This document shows positions 46,601 to 54,326 of a stretch of 64,000 nucleotides of DNA, in pieces. Under the pieces are notes generated by a model. That model had not been told where the DNA came from. It did not search any database and worked only from the letters and a program-made list of their open reading frames with translations. Each line of letters starts with the position of its first letter. Positions within the stretch are counted from its first letter, which is position 1. The position numbers were made by a program, and so were the translations under genes. Source of the stretch: RPQJ01 sp963748985. Lineage in GTDB: Bacteria; Pseudomonadota; Gammaproteobacteria; Steroidobacterales; Steroidobacteraceae. The DNA is taken from the NCBI GenBank assembly GCA_963748985.1, contig CAVVKQ010000005.1, positions 124,001 to 188,000 on the forward strand, written 5' to 3'.

Positions 46601-47237
46601 CCTCATGCCCTCCCTCGACCGATGGGTCGTGCGCCAGGCGTGCCAGCACCTTGCGCACAAGCGCTCCGACGACCAGTCGCGGGCACCGTACACGATTACG
46701 ATCAACGTCTCGACGACGACGATCAACGACGAGCAGTTCCTCGATTACGTCATTGCCGAGATGGCCACTGCGGACCTGAGTCCCGGCGCGCTCTGCTTCG
46801 AGTTGACCGAGAACACGGCCATGTCGAGCCTCGCCGCGGCGACGCGCTTCATCCACGAGCTGCGCAAACGCGGCTGCAAGTTCTCACTCGACGATTTCGG
46901 CAGCGGCCTCTCGTCGTTCCTGTTCCTGAAGAACCTGCCGGTGGACTACATCAAGATCGACGGCAGCTTCGTGCAGAACGTGGCGCAGGACGTCATCGAC
47001 CGCAGCATGGTCGAGGCCATTACCCAGATCGGCCGCACCATGGGCATCGCAACCATCGCCGAGCGAGTGGACTCCGCCGACGTGCTGAATCAACTCGCCG
47101 AACTGGGCGTGCAGTACGCGCAAGGTCATTTCATCGCTTCGCCGCAGCCGATTGCGGCGCTCGCTGCGCTCGTGGCCTCCGCGCCGGAAGCCGCGACGGC
47201 GCGGCCGGGCAGCGACGGCGACCTCAAGGTCGGCTGA
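43644..47237 (+). CDS. Multi-PAS/GAF diguanylate cyclase-phosphodiesterase (GGDEF-EAL)
   Basis: Cyclic di-GMP enzyme of 1197 residues without membrane helices. Order: helical N-terminus (1-70), PAS (about 75-190), PAS (200-325), GAF (335-480), PAS (490-605), PAS (615-740), GGDEF (about 745-915), EAL (930-1180). The GGDEF motif is exact, with an RxxD inhibitory site (R-T-S-D) five residues before it. The EAL motif reads E-L-L, but E-L-T-E, D-D-F-G-S-G and K-I-D-G are kept, so both activities are plausible. Start ATG 43644 has GGAGGG 13 bases upstream; GTG 43608 is an alternative. It may feed the riboswitches at 58.9 and 61 kb. Confidence 0.93.
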   Translation: MSLHPLLKQQFDDSREEGGPLDLRKLLHAISDAYAEWDEERNGVVRSMRLLADETSAFTREVRESAAAQLQVILDHVKDAIITVDETGRIETLNTTGERVFGYGEQDVRGRKLDLLIPSLAGRPRIVETLEELAASAENTQADLKPSETRGRHRNGNLFDAEIGVSKVRLDSREFFVVCMRETTARKASEAAIRESEARYRTLVENAPEAIVVLDMDAGRFVECNENAVRFFKMTRDELLAVGPEQISPPLQQDGSPSFGVARGYIDRALAGDAPGFEWLHRDSLGHDIPCEVRLVRLPSSGRRLIRGSIIDITERKRSELLTAGDRRVFERITGNADLTATLEAITETAEKVTPDALCTVSVYEVETNTLHHVAGMRLPQDYLNAKRRLEIGPRNGSCAAAIFLHRQVIVAEITRDALWEHLRAPAVEAGLRACWSTPVRASDGRMLGTVALYFRQPRSPLGRDFELMGRLAALAAIAIERKRSEEALRHSEAQYRSLFENVIEGVYRSTVKGRFEAVNPALAHMLGYDTVEDLQTVSDMATLFTDSNERDHVISTLHRDGVLRDAECQLRRRDGTQVTVLINARVIRGEKSEITGYEGTITDITVRKRAELQLYEEKEKAQVTLQSIGDAVITTDADGRVEYLNPVAEELTGWDSQEAQGRPIAEVFHVISETTRQPADSPITRCLREGRMVEMTEPSLLVNRRGHEISMQDSAAPIRDRAGRLIGVVMVFHDVSQERRLQRALSYQATHDALTGLINRREFEHRINETLQASRSDHEIRHVVLYMDLDQFKVVNDTCGHQAGDRLLKQVTSVLQTRIRTSDTLARLGGDEFGVLLLDCSLDMAQRIAEGLRQAIRDFRFVWQDRIMNVGVSIGLAEMSGDTETLSTIMSAADVACYTAKESGRNRVHTYNHGQAPDRLREMQWVSRINRACEEDRLELYCQPIVAIRAGTEAFRQFELLLRMRDENGQLVQPAEFIPAAERFNLMPSLDRWVVRQACQHLAHKRSDDQSRAPYTITINVSTTTINDEQFLDYVIAEMATADLSPGALCFELTENTAMSSLAAATRFIHELRKRGCKFSLDDFGSGLSSFLFLKNLPVDYIKIDGSFVQNVAQDVIDRSMVEAITQIGRTMGIATIAERVDSADVLNQLAELGVQYAQGHFIASPQPIAALAALVASAPEAATARPGSDGDLKVG

Positions 47238-47626
47238 TCGCTTTCGTCCTCTCATGCCTCCAGCAAGCACCAATGGCTCGCGTTACAGCGGGATCGGTCC
47301 TTTCGCGCTCCGACGTCTCCCGCGCTTCGTGAATCCCGCAGGGGACCTGCGCGATTCACGGCGACCCTTGCTCGAGCGGGTGTTCGGCGATGGTGCCAGC
47401 GGCTGGTCGGATGGAGTGAGCCGCCTCACACCAACGCCCGAGCTGCGGCGTCCGACACGGGGCGCAAAGGACGACCGGAACTGAGTCCACGTGCTCGTGT
47501 TGGCGCCCTGGCCGCTACGTCGTCTCCTGCCGGTGGGCGTGTCACTGCAGCCTCGTGGCTCGCAGTTGCAGCGGGCTCGGCCTGGGTCCGCGTTCCGTGT
47601 CGGACGCCGCAGCTCGAGCCAGAGGG
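47238..47626. repeat. 389-bp convergent intergenic region with inverted repeats
   Basis: Lies between the GGDEF-EAL gene and typA, which converge. No gene is supported. It holds a hairpin (47328-47341 with 47347-47360, 13 of 14 pairs) and a perfect 22-bp inverted repeat, 47439-47460 against 47595-47616, whose arms are 134 bases apart. The intervening DNA is GC-rich with no start codon and ribosome site combination of note. It could be a relic of a small mobile element with 22-bp ends. Confidence 0.7.
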
Positions 47627-49462
47627 CTACTCTGACTCGGAAGCCCGACCCGAACGCTTGCGATCCAGCTCCTTCAGCGCCCGCTTGCGGATGCGGATCG
47701 ACGACGGCGTGATCTCGACGAGTTCGTCGTCCTCGATGAACTCCATCGCCTGCTCGAGCGTGTAGCGGATCGGGGTCACCAGCACGATGTTTTCGTCCTT
47801 GCCCGCCGCCCGCATGTTCGTGAGCTTCTTGCCCTTGAGCGGGTTCACGACCAGGTCGTTTTCGCGGCTATGAATGCCGATGACCTGGCCCTCGTAGACC
47901 TCGTCGCCGTGCGCGCACATCAGCCTGCCGCGCTCCTGCAGGTTGAAGAGCGAATAGCCGAGCACCGTGCCCTGCCCGTTCGAAATCATGACGCCGTTCT
48001 GCCGGCTCGCGATCTCGCGCTCGGACACCGGGGCGTAGTGATCGAACACGTGGAACAGCAGGCCGAGGCCCGACGTCATCGTGCGGAACTCGGTCTGGAA
48101 GCCGATCAGGCCGCGCGCCGGGATGATGTAGTCGAGACGTACGCGACCCTTGCCGTCCGGATGCATCGCCTGCAACAGGCCGCCGCGACTGCCGAGCGCG
48201 GTCATCACCGCACCTTGGCTCGAGTCCTCGATGTCGACCGCCAGTACTTCGTACGGCTCGTTCCTCACACCGTCGATCACCTTGATCACGACGCGCGGGC
48301 GGGAGACGGCGATCTCGTAGCCTTCGCGGCGCATGTTCTCGAGCAGCACGCCGAGGTGCAGTTCGCCGCGACCGTAGACCTGGTACTTGTCCGGGTCGTC
48401 CGTTTCCTCGACGCGCAGCGCGACGTTGGTGAGTGCCTCGCGGAACAGTCGCTCGCGGATCTGGCGGCTCGTGAGGTACTTGCCTTCGCGACCGGCGAAC
48501 GGCGACGTGTTGACCTCGAACGTCATGCCGATGGTCGGCTCGTCGACCACGAGCGGCGGCAACGCCTCAGGCGCGATCGGATCGCACAGAGTGTCCGACA
48601 CCGCTGGAATCTCGATGCCGGCGAACGCGACGATGTCGCCGGCGCTGGCGGAATCGACCTCCATGCGGTTCAGGCCGTGGAACCCGAGCACCTGCGAGAT
48701 TTTCTCGGTCCGCGCATGACCCGTGCGGTCGACGACCGTGACCGTCTGGCCACGCTTGATCACGCCACGCTTGATGCGGCCGATGCCGATCGCGCCGACG
48801 TAACTCGAGTAATCGAGCTGCGAGACCTGCAACTGCAGCGGGCCGTTTGGATCAACATCCGGCGGCGAGCAGTGCTTGATGATCGTCTCGAACAGCACCT
48901 TCATGTCGCCGCCGCGGTGGGCGGGATCGAAGGTCGCAAAACCCTGGATGGCCGATGCGTAGACGACGGGGAAGTCGAGCTGCTCTTCGGTCGCGCCGAG
49001 GCGGTCGAACAGGTCGAACGTCTGGTCCAGCACCCAGTTGGGGCGGGCCTCGTGCCGGTCGATCTTGTTGATGACCACGATCGGACGCAGGCCGTGCGCG
49101 AACGCCTTCTGCGTGACGAACCGCGTCTGCGGCATCGGGCCGTCGACGGCGTCGACCAGCAGCAGCACGGAGTCGACCATCGACAGCACGCGCTCCACTT
49201 CGCCGCCGAAGTCAGCGTGCCCCGGGGTGTCGACGATGTTGATCCGGTACTCGTTCCACTTGATGGCCGTGTTCTTGGCCAGGATGGTGATGCCGCGCTC
49301 CTTTTCGAGCACGTTGGAATCCATGACGCGCTCGGGAACGATCGTGCGGGCGTCGAACGTGCCGGATTGCTTCAGTAGCTGGTCGACAAGGGTGGTCTTG
49401 CCGTGGTCGACATGCGCGATGATCGCGATGTTGCGAAGGTTCTGCGTGGGGTTCGAGGACAC
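47627..49462 (-). CDS. typA: Translational GTPase TypA/BipA
   Basis: Ribosome-associated GTPase needed for 50S assembly at low temperature and stress adaptation. 611 residues: P-loop A-H-V-D-H-G-K-T (16-23), switch II D-T-P-G-H-A-D-F, N-K-I-D, then EF-G-like domains and the TypA-specific C-terminal domain (G-Q-V-I-G-I-H-S-R-E-N-D-L). Standard length, monocistronic. Confidence 0.97.
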   Translation of the reverse strand: MSSNPTQNLRNIAIIAHVDHGKTTLVDQLLKQSGTFDARTIVPERVMDSNVLEKERGITILAKNTAIKWNEYRINIVDTPGHADFGGEVERVLSMVDSVLLLVDAVDGPMPQTRFVTQKAFAHGLRPIVVINKIDRHEARPNWVLDQTFDLFDRLGATEEQLDFPVVYASAIQGFATFDPAHRGGDMKVLFETIIKHCSPPDVDPNGPLQLQVSQLDYSSYVGAIGIGRIKRGVIKRGQTVTVVDRTGHARTEKISQVLGFHGLNRMEVDSASAGDIVAFAGIEIPAVSDTLCDPIAPEALPPLVVDEPTIGMTFEVNTSPFAGREGKYLTSRQIRERLFREALTNVALRVEETDDPDKYQVYGRGELHLGVLLENMRREGYEIAVSRPRVVIKVIDGVRNEPYEVLAVDIEDSSQGAVMTALGSRGGLLQAMHPDGKGRVRLDYIIPARGLIGFQTEFRTMTSGLGLLFHVFDHYAPVSEREIASRQNGVMISNGQGTVLGYSLFNLQERGRLMCAHGDEVYEGQVIGIHSRENDLVVNPLKGKKLTNMRAAGKDENIVLVTPIRYTLEQAMEFIEDDELVEITPSSIRIRKRALKELDRKRSGRASESE

Positions 49463-49565
49463 TTGGTGCGCCAGGGGCCCGGAGGGGCCCTAAAAAGGGC
49501 GCGAAGTATAGCGGATTCAGCTCACGATTGCTGCACTGCAGGAAAGCGGTCGCCCCCTCCCGCTT

Positions 49566-49623
49566 GGAAATAGGGGACGCTCACCTATTTCCCGTTGGAA
49601 ATAGGTGAGCGTCCCCTATTTCC
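49566..49623. repeat. REPIN-like inverted pair of 27-bp units
   Basis: Two 27-base units, 49566-49592 and 49597-49623, are exact reverse complements around CGTT. Each unit is itself a hairpin with 9-bp stem GGAAATAGG/CCTATTTCC and a 9-base loop (GGACGCTCA or its complement). Two inverted REP hairpins form the REPIN architecture mobilised by REP-associated tyrosine transposases. AT-rich against the surroundings. No transposase is in the window. It ends one base before the stop of the next lipoprotein gene. Confidence 0.75.
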
Positions 49624-49624
49624 G

Positions 49625-50263
49625 CTACTTCGGTTCCTGCGCCGGCACCGACTGAACTGCCTGGCCGGTCGAGTCCTTGGCCGGATCTGCCTTCTGTGCC
49701 GAGGGCGGGTCCCCGATAACCACGGGAATGGCGAACGCACGCGTCTCTGTCTGCACTTTCGTCGACATCCTGGCGATCACGCCGATGTAATAAAGACCCG
49801 GGTTGTCGCCCTTGACGAGGACCTTGCCCGTATACGACTGCCCGCGTTCGACCGGCGCAAACGCTGCCGTCTTCTCGCCGACGATCGTCAGGCCGGGCGC
49901 TTCGGTGATCTCCACCTCGAGCTTGTCGGCCGGTAACCGCGCGGAAAACGTCATCTCGACCTCGAACGGCTGGCCCAATTCGGGTTTCGCCAGCAGGTCG
50001 TAATGCATGTCAACAGGCGCCGTGGTCTTGCTGTCCACCACCGCCGCTGCCAGGCGCGCGTGCTTCTCATCCACGTTGGCGGGCGGGGCAGCCGCAGCGG
50101 TCGTGTCCACCTTGGCCGTCTCGTCCTTGGCGGCCGCCGCCTGTTCGTCCTTGCCGCCGCCACAGGCCGTCACGAGCGCACCGGCCAGCAGAGCGGCAGC
50201 GGCGGTGAGAGCCAAACGCCGGAAACCGGTGGTCCGGACATCGTTATTCAACGTCATGCGCAT
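49625..50263 (-). CDS. Lipoprotein of unknown function
   Basis: 212 residues from ATG 50263, with GAGG 5 bases upstream. The lipoprotein signal ends at the lipobox L-V-T-A-C (Cys about 34), followed by a Gly/Lys/Asp/Ala-rich linker and a beta-sandwich-like domain (P-F-E-V-E-M-T-F-S-A-R-L, then G-Q-S-Y-T-G-K-V-L-V-K) with an Ala/Pro/Gln-rich tail. No cysteine other than the lipobox. No named family recognised. It lies 27 bases after the metallopeptidase-like lipoprotein gene and may be cotranscribed. Confidence 0.75.
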   Translation of the reverse strand: MRMTLNNDVRTTGFRRLALTAAAALLAGALVTACGGGKDEQAAAAKDETAKVDTTAAAAPPANVDEKHARLAAAVVDSKTTAPVDMHYDLLAKPELGQPFEVEMTFSARLPADKLEVEITEAPGLTIVGEKTAAFAPVERGQSYTGKVLVKGDNPGLYYIGVIARMSTKVQTETRAFAIPVVIGDPPSAQKADPAKDSTGQAVQSVPAQEPK

Positions 50264-50290
50264 GCCAACCTCTGGATTCCCGGGGCTGTC

Positions 50291-52042
50291 TCAGCCCGTG
50301 ACCGATACATTGAAACATGTGTTGCCACGTCGTTGCGACGCCGAGTATGACGGATCAATGTGGCTCCACTCGTAGACCTCGATCACGTATTCGCCCGCCT
50401 CGAGCGTCCGCGTGAGCGTCTCGTCACCGATCGTCGTGGACTCTGCGATGTCCAGGAAGCCGTTGTTGTACAGCACGATATCCGGATCGGGCTCCGGGGC
50501 AAATGGCGCTGTCGACCCAGTCGACGTGTATTGCGCCCGAACCGTGACCGCACGCGCGGCTGCGAGCGAGAATCGAAGGAAAAGCCGGTTGCCGATCTTG
50601 TTATAACTCCCAACGACGCTGAATTTCCCATCGCTGTCATAACCCCCAGCCCTGGTCGTGCCGCAAACCAACCGCCCCCCGTCGTTCAGCGCGAGTTGCG
50701 TGTAGAGCGGCAGGACTTGCGGCACCGTACCGTTGTTGGTCTCGTTGATGCCCCACTCATCGGCCACGCGAATATTCTGCGTGGTAACGAGCGTATCGAT
50801 GGCCGTGACTGACGCACCCGCCCGCCCCTTCAGGTCGGTGATGAACGGATAGACGCTGGTCAGCGCCGGACCGCTGCGAAGCCTGCCCGTGAGCGCCTCA
50901 TACAGCGGCTTGTAGCCGAGTGCGACGGCATCCGAGCCATCGTTCGCCGCGTCATACAGGTCCCAGGCGATCGACTGAATCGAGAATTCGTTGTACCAGC
51001 CCGCCGGCGACGTCGTGTTGCTCTCCATGCTGAAGGCGAAGCGCTCGCCCTGCTGCGGTCCGAGCGAGTCGCTGTAGAGCGGTTCATTCAGCACCATCGC
51101 CGAGAACGCGTTGGCAAAACCTTCGCTGAAGGCAACCCGCATGTCGAGCAGTTCATCAGGCGAATGCGGGCCGCCCGGCGAATCTGAACGACTGACCGTG
51201 TCTTCGAGAAAATGCTGGAACTCGTGTGCCAGCACGTGCTGGTCGTATTCGTCCGTGTCAACGTTTGCGGCGCCGAGCACGTAGATGCCCGCCGCGGGTC
51301 CGCCGGTCGATGCGGTGATATATCTCGTGGATTCGATCTGGCCCAGTGCCAAGTCGCCCAGCGAAGAATTATTCTGCGGGCTCCAGAACGCATCGAGCGA
51401 CGGCAAGTTGAGCGTCGAGTTGCCGTTGTCGACGACGAATTCCGCCGCCGCCAGCAGCGTGTCGAGGATCGCGAACGGGGCCGCGCTGCGTGTGCCGGTG
51501 TAGCTCGTGCCGCCCCAGCCCGAACCGGCGAGCAGGTTCTTCGTCTGGTTCGTCGCCCCGGAATTGAACACCGCACTGTCCAGCACATACAGCGCGTTGC
51601 CGTTGGTGTTGTTCAGCACACGAATGCTGCGTGCCGGAGTCGTCGTCTTGCGCAACTGCGCCTGCACGCGCACGAACACGCTGGTGTTCGCGGGCGCCGT
51701 GAGCGTGTAGTTGCCATTGCTGTCGGAGGTGGTCGTCGCCAGCGTGTTGCCGCCCGACTGGATCAGCTCGACGATCGCGTCGCGAATCGGTTGATCCAAA
51801 GTGCTGGCATAGCTCAGCCCGAGATTCACATTGGTCGAGAACGGCACACGTTGGTACGTCGCCTTGCCACTGATTGTGACGGTGCTGACGCCACCGCCGC
51901 CACCGCCATCCCCGCTGCCACCGCCACCGCCACCACAAGCGACCAGCAAGGTCGACGCCAGTGCCGGCACGGCGCAGCGCCAGATCGCGCACAGTCTCCG
52001 AGACCAGGGAACGGTCGCAATAGCTTCAACGCGTTGGGTCAC
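50291..52042 (-). CDS. Putative zinc metallopeptidase lipoprotein
   Basis: 583 residues from a GTG start. Lipobox L-L-V-A-C at Cys36 is followed by a tract almost entirely of Gly with Ser and Asp. A carboxypeptidase-regulatory-like beta domain follows (about 55-135, D-S-N-G-N-Y-T-L). HEFQH at 273-277 and a conserved-looking Glu307 in A-F-S-E-G-F-A-N 30 residues later fit a gluzincin-type zinc site. The rest is beta-rich, with a C-terminal bacterial pre-peptidase-like domain (L-E-A-G-E-Y-V-I-E-V-Y-E). Likely a surface-anchored protease; activity inferred from the motif only. Confidence 0.75.
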   Translation of the reverse strand: MTQRVEAIATVPWSRRLCAIWRCAVPALASTLLVACGGGGGGSGDGGGGGGVSTVTISGKATYQRVPFSTNVNLGLSYASTLDQPIRDAIVELIQSGGNTLATTTSDSNGNYTLTAPANTSVFVRVQAQLRKTTTPARSIRVLNNTNGNALYVLDSAVFNSGATNQTKNLLAGSGWGGTSYTGTRSAAPFAILDTLLAAAEFVVDNGNSTLNLPSLDAFWSPQNNSSLGDLALGQIESTRYITASTGGPAAGIYVLGAANVDTDEYDQHVLAHEFQHFLEDTVSRSDSPGGPHSPDELLDMRVAFSEGFANAFSAMVLNEPLYSDSLGPQQGERFAFSMESNTTSPAGWYNEFSIQSIAWDLYDAANDGSDAVALGYKPLYEALTGRLRSGPALTSVYPFITDLKGRAGASVTAIDTLVTTQNIRVADEWGINETNNGTVPQVLPLYTQLALNDGGRLVCGTTRAGGYDSDGKFSVVGSYNKIGNRLFLRFSLAAARAVTVRAQYTSTGSTAPFAPEPDPDIVLYNNGFLDIAESTTIGDETLTRTLEAGEYVIEVYEWSHIDPSYSASQRRGNTCFNVSVTG

Positions 52043-52135
52043 GAAGGCACCGGGCAGGTCAGCAGAGACGGGCCTCGAAGAATATCACGCGACCCCTGCA
52101 GCGCGCCCGGCGCTGCCAACCGGCTCGAACTGGAT

Positions 52136-53146
52136 CTAATTGCGCGTCAGGCCCGGCTCGCGCTGCAGCCGGTATTCCCAGTCCAGTTGATTGCGGACGA
52201 TCGTCTCGAGGTCGTCGAACCGCGGTGCCCACCCCAGCACCTCACGGATTCGTTCGGCATGCGCAACGAGTGACGGCGGATCACCAGCTCGGCGCGGGCT
52301 CTCGACGATGGGCAGCGACCGGCCACCATTGATGTGCTCCACCATTTTCACGACTTCGCGCACGCTGTAGCCATGGCCGTACCCGCAGTTGAGCGTGGTC
52401 GAAGCGCCGCCCCTGTCAAGGTAATCGAGTGCGCAAAGGTGCGCCGAGGCGAGGTCCTCGACGTGGATGTAGTCGCGTACCCCGGTGCCGTCCGGCGTCG
52501 GATAGTCGGTGCCGAAGATCGACAGCGAGGGCCGCACGCCAGCGGCCGCCTGGCATGCCACCTTGACGAGCAGCGTCGCCGTCGGCGCACTGTGCCCGAT
52601 GCGCCCGCCCGGGTCGCTGCCCGCCACGTTGAAATACCGCAGCACCACGTAGCGCAGTTTCGAGGAAGCCGCGGCAAGGTCGCGCAGCATCCACTCGCTC
52701 ATGAGCTTGGACGTGCCATACGGATTGATCGGCACGGTCGGCGAGTCTTCGCGCGCGAGACCCGCGGCGGGAATGCCGTAGACCGCGGCTGTCGACGAGA
52801 ACACGAAGCGGCGCACGCCCGCGGTGTCGCATTGTTCGAGCAGGTTGCGCGTCGCGCAGGTGTTGTTGCGGTAGTACTTGAGCGGGTCGGACACCGACTC
52901 CGGCACGATCGTATGCGCCGCGAAGTGCAGCACGGTGTCGATGGCATGGTCCTGCAGGACTCGCGCCACGAGATCGCGATCGCTGGTATCGCCGACGATC
53001 AGCGGCGTGCCGAGCACGGCGCTGCGGTATCCCGTCGAGAGGTTGTCGAGGACCACCACGCGCTCGCCGCGCTCGACGAGCTGGCGGACCGTGTGACTGC
53101 CAATGTAGCCGGCGCCGCCGGTGACGAGTATGGACGCAGATGCCAC
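52136..53146 (-). CDS. galE: UDP-glucose 4-epimerase
   Basis: Short-chain dehydrogenase-type epimerase interconverting UDP-glucose and UDP-galactose for surface polysaccharides. 336 residues: NAD-binding GGAGYIG (10-16), the S-S-T-A-A-V-Y-G segment, catalytic Tyr143 and Lys147 in N-P-Y-G-T-S-K, and the T-P-D-G-T-G-V-R-D-Y-I-H-V-E-D-L stretch characteristic of GalE. No other sugar genes adjoin it. Confidence 0.94.
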   Translation of the reverse strand: MASASILVTGGAGYIGSHTVRQLVERGERVVVLDNLSTGYRSAVLGTPLIVGDTSDRDLVARVLQDHAIDTVLHFAAHTIVPESVSDPLKYYRNNTCATRNLLEQCDTAGVRRFVFSSTAAVYGIPAAGLAREDSPTVPINPYGTSKLMSEWMLRDLAAASSKLRYVVLRYFNVAGSDPGGRIGHSAPTATLLVKVACQAAAGVRPSLSIFGTDYPTPDGTGVRDYIHVEDLASAHLCALDYLDRGGASTTLNCGYGHGYSVREVVKMVEHINGGRSLPIVESPRRAGDPPSLVAHAERIREVLGWAPRFDDLETIVRNQLDWEYRLQREPGLTRN

Positions 53147-53307
53147 GTGATGACCCTTCTTGCAGACTCAGTATCGTAACGCTTGTTCCCGCAAGCACAG
53201 GCATGGACCGGCGCTTCGGCGATCGGGGTTTCGGTTCGAATTGTGGTGAAGCTCATTCTGCGCAAGCGGCCCTGCCCATTCTGTGCGCAAGCTCGCAAAG
53301 TGTCCGG

Positions 53308-54282
53308 CTACGAAAACGGTTCCTCCATGGCCGCGACCTGCTCCCGCAGGTTCAGCACGTGTTGCTCCCAGTATTTCGGCTCCTCGAACCAGGGGAAGGC
53401 GCGCGGGAACGCCGGGTCGTTCCAGCGGCGGGCCAGCCATCCGGCGTAGTGCATGATGCGCAGGGTGCGCAGGGGCTCGATCAACGTAGTCTCATGCCGA
53501 TCGAAGTCGGCGAACTCCTGGTAGCCCGCGACGATGTCGTCCAGCTGGGCGCGCATTTCCTCCGGCCGCCCCGAAAGCAGCATCCACAAGTCCTGCACCG
53601 CGGGCCCGGTCATGCAATCGTCGAGGTCGACGAAATGCGGGCCCTTCTCCGTCCACAGCACGTTGCCCGGGTGGCAGTCGCCGTGGAGGCGCAGCGTGCG
53701 CAGGGGCATCGCCTCCTCGAAGCGTTGCTCGACGAGGCTCAACACGTCCTCGGCCAGCGATTCGTAGGCCACCTCGAGGTGCGACGGAATCCAGCCGGAG
53801 TCGAGCAGGTAGTCGGCTGTCTCCTGCCCCAGCACGCGCCAGTCCAGGCGCTGTCGATGGCGAAACGTGCGTGTACGCCCGATTGCGTGGATGCGCGCCA
53901 GGAAGCGACCCATCCACTGGCGGTCGTCGCTGGTGCCCAGTTCGGGCCAGCGCCCGCCTGCCCGGGGATACACGGCGTAACGGAATCCCTCGTGTTTGAA
54001 GAGACTGCGTCCATCGCAAACGTCCGGCGCAATGACCGGGATCTCCGCGCGCGCGAGTTCCAGCGCGAACTCGTGCTCCTCGAGGATCGCCGCGTCGGGC
54101 CAGCGCTCGGGACGATAAAACTTCACGACGACCGGTGTATTGTCCTCCCGGCCGACCTGGTAGACACGATTCTCATAACTATTGAGTGCCAGGATGCGAC
54201 CGTCGCAGCGATGCCCGAGCGCCTCGACCGCACTGACGACGACGTCGGGGGTCAGCGCCGAATACGGGTGCGTTGCATTCAT
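53308..54282 (-). CDS. srkA: Stress response kinase A (YihE family)
   Basis: Ser/Thr protein kinase of the aminoglycoside phosphotransferase fold, linked to the Cpx response and protection from stress death in E. coli. 324 residues with the opening L-N-S-Y-E-N-R-V-Y-Q-V-G, the catalytic loop L-H-G-D-C-H-P-G-N and the metal-binding D-L-D-D segment. The usual E. coli neighbour dsbA is absent. Divergent from glrK with only 44 bases between. Confidence 0.93.
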   Translation of the reverse strand: MNATHPYSALTPDVVVSAVEALGHRCDGRILALNSYENRVYQVGREDNTPVVVKFYRPERWPDAAILEEHEFALELARAEIPVIAPDVCDGRSLFKHEGFRYAVYPRAGGRWPELGTSDDRQWMGRFLARIHAIGRTRTFRHRQRLDWRVLGQETADYLLDSGWIPSHLEVAYESLAEDVLSLVEQRFEEAMPLRTLRLHGDCHPGNVLWTEKGPHFVDLDDCMTGPAVQDLWMLLSGRPEEMRAQLDDIVAGYQEFADFDRHETTLIEPLRTLRIMHYAGWLARRWNDPAFPRAFPWFEEPKYWEQHVLNLREQVAAMEEPFS

Positions 54283-54326
54283 TGCTTCGATTGTACGGGG
54301 TCACGTACCCTTCCCGGCACCTCGCC

